Source: Isoetes taiwanensis
Taxonomy: Eukaryota > Streptophyta > Lycopodiopsida > Isoetales > Isoetaceae
Assembly (NCBI GenBank): GCA_021234155.1
Contig: JAJEKV010000012.1
Coordinates: forward strand, 1,431,062 to 1,495,061
DNA length: 64,000 nucleotides
Reading direction: 5' to 3'
Numbering within the stretch: the stretch's first letter is position 1; every line of letters begins with the position of its first letter. Shown here in pieces: positions 37,616-47,910 of the stretch. A program made the translations under genes and the position numbers. A model generated the notes under the pieces. That model had not been told where the DNA came from. It searched no databases and saw only the letters and a list, made by a program, of their open reading frames with translations.

Positions 37616-39095
37616 TGATCATTTAAGATGAATTGCCATTGTTTCTGCAGATAACTCAACACAAATCTCGTGCTCAAACCCAACAAACATACAACCGGTT
37701 TTATTAGAAGCCTTTTATCTTTGTGGGTTGACATTGCTAAAGCTCGCACTCTAGCTCCATACTTTTAAACCCGTAAGTTTTTGCCTTCAAGCTTCAAAAG
37801 CAATGTAAGCATAATGTAGTAAATATACGGCCAAGGCATCAAATAACTCGAGAAATGGTTGGTATAAGCAAGTTGACAGGTTGACAGGTTTATCTCCAGC
37901 CCTGTGGTTGGGAAAAGATGGCAGTGAACAATCTTATTGGCATGCCTACCGCTAGGAGGATCAAACAATCAAACATCAGTATTGATATTCAAAAAATGAT
38001 AATGGCAATTCTCAAATTCTTAGAACAAGCCATGTTCCTGCTTCAAAACCTGATTTTTTTGTTACAACTTCAATCAAGGAGTGTTCTTCATACTGGCATT
38101 CTATTAGATCTGCCATACATCTGTTTTCCATCAATGAATCCTCAAGAAATGCAGTTTAACACTATGAATCTCACAGTCAATTGATGATGAATCAAAGCCC
38201 TGTGCCCAGAAAATAAATTGTAAACTAGAATGGAACAAGGAAAATTACATGTAGAGCCTATTCCCCTGTTTTAATTTCGAAACTCTGAGGAGGACAATGA
38301 GGTTAGGGCGCTTCTCTTCATCCGAGATCCTAAACAGTAGAAACATTTTATAGAAAGATATAAAAGATAAGGAAAGCCAAATCGATTTTGCTAAGCTGCC
38401 AAGGTACAACGGTGACCTACAAAGAATATGAAGAAGCCGGACTTGGCTACGGTGGACAGGGCCGGTGGAAAAAAAAAAAAAGGAAAAACAGGAATAATCC
38501 TACAAGTGGAAATTTTTTTGTGTGGGAAAAAACGAAGTTTGTTTTTTTTTTGCCGAACATTGCCGTATCCACAAATCCTTATTAACTCATTTTCCCAAAA
38601 TTTGCTTTATATAGGATTAACTTTTACCACAGCCCGAGGCACTGCTGAAATGTCATATGAAAGCTTTTAAATATGCCATAGACTTCACACACTCTTGAGA
38701 TCTTATCCCTTAAAAGTCTTTAAATATTGCACGCTTTCAAGAGTCCACGTGGCAGCAGGGGAGCAAAAGAAGGAATAAAAGATTTGAAAGGGGGTGGGAA
38801 AGATATCACAGATTTGCCCTCTTAATGCCAAGAATTGACCCCTAGCCTCATATTATATTTTTCCAATACAATAAAAATAATTTATATTTGCTTAGGGGGA
38901 CATCTTGAGATCCCATATTTTCTCTAATGCATCCACTGGCATGCTTGGAAAGTCAGAAGCACATTTAGCAGGCCAAAAAGGCAAAGGGATTTCTTTGTTT
39001 TGCTAAATTAAGAACGACTAATATGTAACAGTTTTCTCTTGTATTAATCTATGTATTTCAGTTTTAAGTGTTAAAAGGCTCCTAAATAAAAGGTA

Positions 39096-39124
39096 CTAGT
39101 AATGGGTGCCCGGCGTTGCCGGGC
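39096..39124 (-). mobile_element. Probable Helitron 3' terminus
   Basis: On the minus strand a GC-rich hairpin, GCCCGGC-AAC-GCCGGGC (39,108-39,124), is followed after eight bases (ACCCATTA) by CTAG and then a T. A short hairpin just upstream of a CTRR end, inserted before T, is the structural signature of Helitron rolling-circle transposons. The 5' end (TC after A) would lie to the right on this strand and was not identified, so the length is unknown. A chance hairpin remains possible. Confidence 0.4.
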
Positions 39125-39847
39125 ATAAGCACAATTTTATTGCACGTAACCATAGAGGTATGTACATTATCTCGCTAAATTAAAAATGGAAATCATAAGA
39201 GAAGAATGGAAGGGGGAGGATATTATGTCTATTTGTTTAGTTTGTTCATGAGGCAAGTGGTTGGTAGATGGATGGATGGATATCATTTGTTGTCATTGTC
39301 ATGGATTTCTTAAGGAATGTGCATATAGATGTAGAAGTTCAAGCTTAATGCCCCTTTGATAACATATCAAAACCAATGTAAAAGAATTTGAGAAAGAAAC
39401 TCATAAGAATTAAACACTTTCTATACAATAACGAAATTTAGAAAACAACAATGAGAAATAGGGAATATCGAGGTTCCATGTTATAAATCACAATAGCAAA
39501 AATGCTTGTGAGATTCATGTTACAGTGCATAAGGAAAAGCCTTGTCAAAATAATCAAATAGTGTATATGCCATAAGCAATCCATTCTCATTTTAAACAAC
39601 ATTCTATTGAGGCATAAACTGAAGAGTTTGATAGCCTCGTGCTTATGCATCAATTATAGAATTTCAAGAAAACTGTAATGAAGGAGCAAATTCTGTTGTC
39701 GGGGCATGAGCATTAACTATGAGTTCCATTGAACTTGAGTTCCATCAAACTCTCGGGTTTTATCGAAATATATCCTGTGCTCAAATAACCTGCTATACAT
39801 TTTAAGAGGATTCCCAGAATGTTCGAGTAACATGCAATTTGGAAATC

Positions 39848-39985
39848 ATTTTAGACATTCCATGTAAAATGTATTATGGATCCATTTTAGACATTCCGTG
39901 TAAAATGTGTTATGGATCCATTTGAGCTTAACACTGCAACGTAAAATCTATTATGGATCCATTCGAGGTTAACATGCAAAGTGGC
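39848..39985. repeat. ~50-bp tandem repeat (AAAATNTRTTATGGATCCATT)
   Basis: Three head-to-tail units share GTAAAATNTRTTATGGATCCATT, two of them also ACATTCC(A/G)TGT. Inside the hAT element. Confidence 0.75.
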
Positions 39986-40251
39986 AGACAACAATCAAAA
40001 TAGGAATATTTGTGAGAACATCTTACTCAAATAACGTGGATGCTCCCTTCATGTCATAAAACATAGTATGTTGCTCTTACCTTTAGAGTATAGCTGCAAA
40101 CTGATAGCTTGTAAAAGCATACTTTTATCCTTTTCACATTTATCTGCTTGCTAAATTGTCGTGAGCAGTTGGCTATAAAATAAGACAAAATTGAAGACAT
40201 CACGAATAGGGGATGGTAGCTATGGTGACCATCGTTATTACCGAAGGGAAA

Positions 40252-40400
40252 AAAGTAATCTATTCAAATATAGAGTATTTACAGCAAGTTGCATACATTC
40301 GAAGCTCAAATGAATAGTCCGAATGTAAAAGTAATTTATTCAAATATAGAGTATTTACCGCAAGTTGCATGCATTCCAAGCTGAAATGAATAGTCATCAT
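40252..40400. repeat. ~72-bp tandem duplication
   Basis: AGTAAT(C/T)TATTCAAATATAGAGTATTTAC, followed by GCAAGTTGCAT and AAATGAATAGTC, occurs twice in tandem with few differences. Confidence 0.8.
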
Positions 40401-41144
40401 TCTTAATATTTAAGAGATTTTCAATCAAATCTTGAACAACACAAATAAGGGAATTATACCTCAAAATAGCAGAATTATGTAGTCACCTGAGAACAGCAGG
40501 ATTTAGAGCCAAATTCCATTTCAACAACATGGATTCTATTCAAGATGTAAAAATCCCATTACTTCTAGTCATTATAGATGGAGTGCAGAAGTGATGGCAC
40601 TGCAAACAGAATATAATGGGGAAAAATGTCAATGCTGCACATCATGAACAGAGTAAATAAGTTGGACTGATTGTCAGGAGTCTTTAATCTGCAAAAGTCT
40701 CCACAGGCATAGACATTTGTCTTGATGTTAGTGATTTAGGATTTTCCTAAGTGCAGATTATTTCCTCCAAAGAAAGTAGAGTATCATCATCATATGCATA
40801 AAACCAAAGCAAAAGGCTATTGCTTACAATGTGAAAATCGTATAGGCAGGCCCACAGCAAGGAACGTACCAAATCTGGATTTGAACCGTGGATAAGATAA
40901 GGATGCCAGAGATGCAGATTCTGCGACCTGTAAAGTTAAAAGTGCTATATAAGATCTTGTGCTCCAGCATATTATAGTTCAACATAAAAGTATGAGAAGT
41001 GTATAGAGAGTAAATACATCATATATTTAAAAAGCTTACTGCAGATACCATATCCATTTCAAGCGAAGCAAATTTTTTGTGGGTCTTCTAACAATTACAA
41101 TCAACATGAAATAAGAATAGGGATAATAACATTGAGAGCTTCAA

Positions 41145-41305
41145 ATAGGTGAGATTTCAAGAAACAATTCTATGTAGGTCATGTTACACAATGCCCAAGT
41201 TGAAAGATTTAGTAGGAGGACTTCAAATGGGCGAGATTTTAGAAAACAATTTTATGCAGGTTATGTTACACAATGCCCAAGTTGAGAGATTTAGCAGGAG
41301 GTTAT
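41145..41305. repeat. ~76-bp tandem duplication
   Basis: CAAATRGG(C/T)GAGATTT, then ATGTTACACAATGCCCAAGTTG and GATTTAG(T/C)AGGAGG, occurs twice head to tail. Together with the two neighbouring duplications it shows repeated slippage or unequal exchange in this part of the hAT interior. Confidence 0.8.
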
Positions 41306-43794
41306 GCACTATTACAAATAGAAAATTTAGAATAAAAGTAAAGGTGAACACTTAACACACCTTCAAATCAAGGATAAAATTGCCCTTCAAAACTGGCTCT
41401 CCAAATTGTTGTCATTTGTCCTTTGTTAAGATCTAAGGCTGCTGCAGAGTTGGCTTTCATGATGCAGGAGCTTTCTGAAAGCAGGCAGAATACATACTGA
41501 ACTCAGATAAACCTTAGCATCAAATCAGAGCAATTGCAAGTTAGATAACGGTTTAAATAATGGCAAGACACTATAAGCTCAAGAAGGTGCAAGAAGGAAA
41601 AATGCAAGCTCTTAAAATCGTCCCTCAAAATGACTTATGTAAGCCCAAATATGATGGAAGTAAAGACTGGTCTCTGCATACTATTTGTGGCCCCAAAACA
41701 AAGGTCCACTGATGTAAAAACTGAAGAAAGTACATGCGGCATACAACTCTTAAATGTGCACTCCGAGCTGCAGTTTCTAGATTCGAAGGACATGAATCAC
41801 AAAGAGAAAAAGGATGTTCCCTAATTGGACTGCACATAATTTCTTGTTCTTATCACTTGCTCATTTTCTCAAGAAGATGCCCATCTTGAAGAAGCTGGAG
41901 TACCTCCAGCTACAAATTACTTGTATGTACCTATAATGGGGAAACAAAGAGATTCTAAAACTATTGGAAGGACATGCACCTCTCTAAAACTCTCTCTAAA
42001 ACTTCGGCAATCCTTTGAAAATGGAGAGTAAGTCCATGCACATGAAAAATGCTACTGACATAAATCCATGCTCCTCTATATGCCCCATCCTTAATGCTAT
42101 CCCTACGTCATTGCTCTATGCATTGGTCGTGCATTTGCTTAGCACGGGAAGTTTAGCATGGCAAAGTTTGTAAGCCCCTGAAATCTGCAAAGGAATTAGA
42201 AGCTGTCATGTAAAAATTGAACATGATTAAACATATTAAACTTTCGGGTCTGCATGCATGTGGTGATATCTCGAAAACGTATATAAGAGGGTGTGTTGGT
42301 TTCAATTTCCTGAAGAACAAATTGCATTTGTATGAAGAAAGTTAGGAAGATAAATTATAGGTGTTTAACTAACATGGAAAATAGAACATATGGGACAGAC
42401 CAAATGTGGATACCATGCTCACATGAACGACAAAGATGATCCAACAGATTATAAATGCTATAGCACAAATGCATTAAACTTCATATCATGTTCAACTGCA
42501 GGTTTTGCACTTGCTATTCTCTAGATATTTTGTCATCATGTGGTAGCTTTGCAATTGAAGACACTGCTGAACAGTGGCCTACCTCTAAACTTTGTGCTCT
42601 GCTTCCATGCAGAGTCACATCACAGATCTGAGTGTGACTTGTTGATCAAGGAAGATGTTTTTGAGTAAAGAACTTTGCCAAGGTGCTTTCATAATCCAGT
42701 TTTATGACCTGTCCAAAAATAATGTTCTGCACTGAAGAACATAAGCTTTCCACAGATTTTATGACTGGTAATTTATCTTTCTAGCAGGGAATGCACTGCA
42801 AGATGACATCAAATAAGCAGTTGGCCGTTCAGCCAAAGATGTCATAAACATAAAAAACAAAAGAGAAAATATACCTCCTTGCTAAAATAGTTTATGGAAT
42901 GGGAGAAGAAAGGCCAGGAAGCTCACTCTATGATTCACTTATGGCAGGTGTGCATTAGCAAAATTGAAAGCTTTTATACCCTGGCCAAAGAGAGAACCAC
43001 TTGGAGCTCCATTTTCTCCTCCATCATGCATGACAAAAGAACTTCCAAATGCACATATATAATTAGTGTTCCATATAAGAACGAAAAAGGGGATTAAACA
43101 ATAAGCTCCATGATTACCTGGATTGTTCTGATTCTTGTAAGCGTGTCAGACGACATTGACGATCAAAAATCCAGATCCACGACCTTAGTTCTAAAAAAGA
43201 ATCTAATATCTGATGTCGGCAATTCTAACCTGGGCAAAAAGTTCTTGCAGACTGCTAGTTACTTCAACTATAATCTCTGCAAAAATGAAGATGGATCACC
43301 GCGAAGATGAAGATGATTATCCTTGGAAATACTCAGATTTGCCAGGATTTGCACCTGGTAGACAACAAACATCCCGCCCTAATTAGCTATGGCGTACGGC
43401 CTATCTGTTGAGATGCAATCCAAAATCTCTATTTACCATGATAACACGAAAATCCTTATTTCCAACCTAAAACTGCAGAAAAAGGCCTCTCCAAATCATA
43501 GGAAGAAAAAAATGTTGATTTTTGGACAATCGGAATTGTTTTCCAGCCTAAAAAATACCCACAACCTTAGAAAAATAGGCCTGAAAAAAAATTTAAAAAG
43601 TTTCCCACTTGCCGGAAAAACCGAATTTAAACAATAGGATAATGGCTGCTATGGATTTAGAGTATCTTGCAATAGTTTTAAATTTTTTTAAAAACGCATC
43701 TTAACCGCATCTTAAATTATAGATGCTTCGATGCTTTAGATGCTTACGATGTGCCGCATCTAACGCATCTCTCTTAAGATGCTTTTGAACTTAG

Positions 43795-43802
43795 GCTGGG
43801 TC
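43795..43802. repeat. 8-bp target-site duplication, right copy (hAT)
   Basis: GCTGGGTC directly after the terminus ...GAACTTAG; identical to 35,064-35,071. Confidence 0.8.
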
Positions 43803-44932
43803 GATATAGTGGAACATGGACTAGACCTACATTTTCAAACTAACTCACTTTTTCTTCTTTCAAAGTGTTTTTCTCACTCAATTTACTCAATTCAAAGACT
43901 TGATTTTTTTGAGCTCTCCCTCAATTTAGAGGCGGCGAAGAAATAGGAAAATGTGATATTGCCGAATAGGTTGAAAGGAGAATGACATCACATATATCTA
44001 AGGCCCAGATTCCACTGGCGTCAATTGATGCCTGAAAGTTGAAGATGGGCCAATCTGGTTCGAGCATCCAAAATTTATTTTCTTCTCTCTGATTCCACTA
44101 ACGGAGGTATTTGAGCATCGAATTTTGCTTGAGATAAGGATGTGGATTGTATAAATAGCTGCTTAACTGTCAAGGGATTCCTCCCGTCTTTTGCAGCAGC
44201 AATAATTGCCACTCTCTGGTGACACGAATCAAAACAACGGAGTAGATCTTGTTGTGGAAGAACTACCTTTGCCGTAGTGGAATCAGACATCATGTTAGGG
44301 TAGATATTTCTTTAAGGCATTTGATGCCACAGAGGTAACTCCACTTCCGGCAGTGGAATCTGGGCCTAAGAAGGTACTTAACATTATTTTCAGCCAAATT
44401 TGGGGGCCCAACCAACTTCTCACTTTACCTAAAGAACAGTTAGGCGTCTGCCCTGGCATCCAATCTCATGTCGCCACATGGCAATTTTGGCAGACGCTCT
44501 TCCGAGAAGTACAGATACCAAACATTCAATTGTGTATTCTCTGCTTCAGCCAGATTACTGATACGTGGCGCAGAACAGCACCTAACTAGAACAGCACCTA
44601 ACTGTCCATGTTCATGTAAGTGACCATTCCTGTATGCAGAACAAGGTTTATTGACCAAGAGAATGCAGGGAAGTTTAAAAAGTTCTAAAAATGAGTTACC
44701 TCTATTTTTTAAACTTATTATTCACGCTGCTCTTCATTTAGCTTTAGGTGCTTTAGATAGTATGCATATGTTGGAAGTCAATCCAGTACTGCAAATAGTA
44801 CGAAGCAGTGTTGGAAAAACTTTTAAAGCGTACTAAAAAATCTTGTAATGTTCCCCATAGTCACATAGTTGAAGTTTCCAATCCATCTTAAATGAAAATA
44901 CATGAAAATGTACCAGAAATTTTCCTTCCATG
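43803..44932. other. No recognisable gene
   Basis: Short open frames only. A small tandem AACAGCACCTAACT duplication lies near 44,575-44,605. Confidence 0.4.
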
Positions 44933-44941
44933 CATGAACTC

Positions 44942-45209
44942 GGCTAGTTTCTAGTTTGCGGCCCCCCCTTCCCGGTAAACATGACGGGTAACAGGCAGTC
45001 TTCTTTGTCGCGACATGAATCCATCAAGAACTGTTTGGATTGCTTTTTTTGGGTTGTAATGGTGGTTTTGTTGTTTAAAAATAACGAAGGCGTGCTTTCC
45101 GTGAGAATCAAGAACAGTTTTTTTTGTCTTCTTTCGGCTGTTCTGTCGTATTCACCTGCTGCAGGCTGTCGTGTTCACCGGGACGGGGGCCGCAAACTAG
45201 AAGTCTCCC
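44942..45209. mobile_element. 268-bp Mutator-like MITE with 9-bp target duplication
   Basis: The left end starts GGCTAGTTTCTAGTTTGC and the right end, inverted, GGGAGACTTCTAGTTTGC. Similarity continues through GGCCCCC, TCCCGGT(A/G)AACA(T/C)GAC for about 45 bp. Both sides are flanked by CATGAACTC (44,933-44,941 and 45,210-45,218). Long TIRs with a perfect 9-bp duplication are typical of Mutator-like elements. At 268 bp it cannot encode a transposase and must have been moved in trans. Confidence 0.75.
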
Positions 45210-45749
45210 CATGAACTCTACAATTTCCAACTGCAAAAACCGTCTTTACTCCAGAGTTTGCCCACACTTGCAAGCCCCTAAACGATGTAGAACAAAAAGA
45301 ATGTAAAAAGAATACATTCATCTTAATAACATTTGCTTAGCTTCATCAAAAGCGAGAACTTCAATCATAACAAGCAATTGGATGTGTCAACTTAGAGGTG
45401 GATCTTTCAGCTAACAGCTAACGTACAACATTTGAGGTTGGAAAATATTTTGCCAATTAAAAACTATACATTATAAAAAAGAGGCAGATGTAGAACCTAC
45501 CTAATGACGGTATGGTATAGATTTAATAATCTACTGGATTTTTCTAAAACGTCTAATAAACATATCACTTCATGTAATCTACCCGCCATGACAAGTATAT
45601 GAGACATATTTCAAAGTAAATTATTCGAACACAAGGGAGAATCTACTGATATTAGAAAATGGCAATGGGTTGTTCACCAAACATGGAAAGCATGTTATGC
45701 CTGCAGTTGGGAAAACGTGATAACTGAGCATTTGCACGATTTCTTGGTT

Positions 45750-47060
45750 TTTCTACTGTAAAATTTCCATAAAGCAACGGCTACCCAACTCTAAATTATC
45801 ATGCAGTCTGTAGACACTAAGAAGTGTCATCCAGCCATCAACATTGGACTGCTTAATAGATTTAAGCGAAGCTTCTGTTCCATAGACTTAAAATATTGAT
45901 TCCCTTCATTCAATAAGCCTGCATTGCTGCATACATGAAGGATGCCAATAAATGTACTAACCCCTCCTGTTGCAGATTGTCAAAACATTCTAGGGCAGCC
46001 ACTTTGTCCAGATATCAGAATAATCCATGATACCAGGTTGCAACTAGGAAGGCCGTCAAGCACTTGCTCTGCTTCTTCCACTCTCCCACATTTCGCATAT
46101 ATATCAGTCAGGGTATTCCCTATAAGGACATGAGACAGAAGGCCACTATCAATAATTTGCTGATGCACCTGCCCCTCTCAATAGCACCAATCCCGATGCA
46201 TGCTCTCAGAGTGTTCAGGAGGTAATATCGTTTGGATTTATTCCACCGCTTCATGTTATCAAAGCACTCCAGGGCAGGAAGACCCATGCCATGTTTTGCG
46301 TATTTGGCAATCATTGTGTTCCATGACACTGCATCTCAATTTGGCGAGCTATTAAAGACTTGCGTGCTTCCAAGCTCCCACATTTGACATACATGTCCAC
46401 AATGGAACACCCTATAATCATATTTGATTCAAGTTTTCTGTCGATGATTTGTTCATGGATGTATCTGCACTTCTGCAGGAATATAGTGGTGCTGCAGCAG
46501 GCTTTTAAGGTGCTTGAAAATGTGATTCCATCTGCCTCTAGTCCATCTTGCTGGAGGCTGTCAAAACATCTGAGGGTAAGATGGTGCTCTTCGTGACGGG
46601 CATATCAAGCAACCATTGCATTTTTTTTGCCTCCTTTAGCTGCCCACGTTTAGTATACATATCAACAAGGGTGTTCCCAATGATAGTATCAGATTGGAGA
46701 CAAATGCAAAGGATGTGTTGATGGACTAGTCGTCCATGGTAAGAATCTAAAGCTAAAGAACAAGCTTTAATAATAGCAACAAAAGAACCCTGATTTCTGC
46801 TCACACCTGATACTTGCATTGCATAGAAGAACTGAAGATGGGTTGACCGACATTGACACATACTGAAATAACTGCACACCATATGCATAAAGTTGGCTGA
46901 AAAACCCTACAGAATGCTATATTGACATCAATCAAGCATCGACAAAAGGCATATAGGCAAATCAGATGGTCCACTAAAACTGCAACTGAATCAACTCCAC
47001 TCTGCAACATAAGAAACTGCAATCGTCTACCAATACCAGACCCTTGCTCCTGGCGCATTC
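45750..47060 (-). pseudogene. Decayed PLS-type PPR gene, paralogue of the next gene
   Basis: Minus-strand frames spread over several phases follow the intact neighbour from N to C terminus. Near 46.8-47.0 kb LQSGVDSVAVLVDHLICLYA matches the neighbour's VQRGLDSVSVLGDHLIRLFA. PPR phrases follow, such as IIGNTLVDMYTKRGQLKEA and MSWNTMIAKYAKHG, then ALECFDNMKR, IGNTLTDIYAKCGRVEEAEQ and a C-terminal TFIGILHVCSNAGLLNEG. Near 45.75-45.85 kb GWMTLLSVYRLHDNLELGSR matches the E1 motif GWTTLLSACREHGNMNIGSK. Frames shift repeatedly and whole PPR modules are missing, so this is a pseudogene formed by tandem duplication. Confidence 0.8.
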
Positions 47061-47910
47061 TCTCAGAAGTATATACATACCATTTCTGACATCATGATAT
47101 CAAATTGCTCTATTCTAACAAGGGCCTCTTTCCATTGTTCCAGAATGATTACATAATCAATATTTTTAGCAATTCCAACTGAACGCTCGCCTATCCTAAG
47201 AGAGGAAAAGTGCTGGACTAACTGAGGAAATATTGAATTTGCACAGTGCCGAACATCCCAACATAGTGGTACTCCAATCAAGTCCATAATCTTGCCTTTA
47301 CAGCAAGTGAACTGCTCATACGATATCTGACATGCGTACATGCACCCCACTTACATATCAGATCAAATCATTTTGTTCCACTTGAGCAATAGTGTTTCCA
47401 ACCATACAATATAGAACGACACTAGATGTGGCTGGGGTAACATTGGCATTCAATGGGGTAATTTAACTAGAAAGGAATACAGTACCATATGTACACTTTG
47501 ATATCTGATCCTTTACCTCTGATTCCACAAGTAAAAGAAGAGATGTGTGGTTCTACAGACCTTCAGAGTTAAATATAGAGACTGCACGGAGTCATAGATT
47601 TAGGCAAAAACAATATTAAGGTAGTGGAAGGCATGAATAAATCATTCCTTAGGTTGTTGAAACACAACAGTGTGTTTATTTCCCTCTTAGTCAACTCAGT
47701 GCTGGCTTGGACTAATTATAATCGATGGCCTAGAAAGAACAATTAACATACTGAAGGACCACCCTTGTTCAGTCTAGTCCTCTGATGGGCGTGATTGTAA
47801 CTTAATTATGTGCACATTCCAAAATTTCCCATGGCATCATCATTCTGCTGATTTCTCAGGCCGTCCATGTGGCATGGCATTGGCATAGATATACCAGATT
47901 TGAATGGCTT
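47061..47910. other. Spacer between the PPR pseudogene and the intact PPR gene
   Basis: Includes a 95-codon minus-strand frame (47,063-47,350) with no recognised domain. It is probably the old 5' flank of the pseudogene plus the 3' flank of the intact gene. No clear polyadenylation signal was singled out. Confidence 0.4.

Larger units (their letters stand above)
35072..43794 (+). mobile_element. Full-length hAT DNA transposon, 8.7 kb
   Basis: The ends are CTAGGTTCGTAAGATGC on the left and, read inward from the right, CTAAGTTCAAAAGCATC. They are flanked by a perfect 8-bp duplication (GCTGGGTC). Short imperfect TIRs with an 8-bp duplication are the hallmark of hAT elements. Both ends carry clusters of GATGC/GCATC words, several inside GCATCTTAA or AGATGCTTAGATG (35,085-35,150 and 43,690-43,785), as expected of transposase-binding sites. 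A BED-like zinc finger can be read at about 35,870-35,990. I see no intact catalytic or dimerisation domain, and much of the interior is filled with other repeats, so it is probably non-autonomous now. An unrelated Helitron end lies inside it. Confidence 0.75.
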
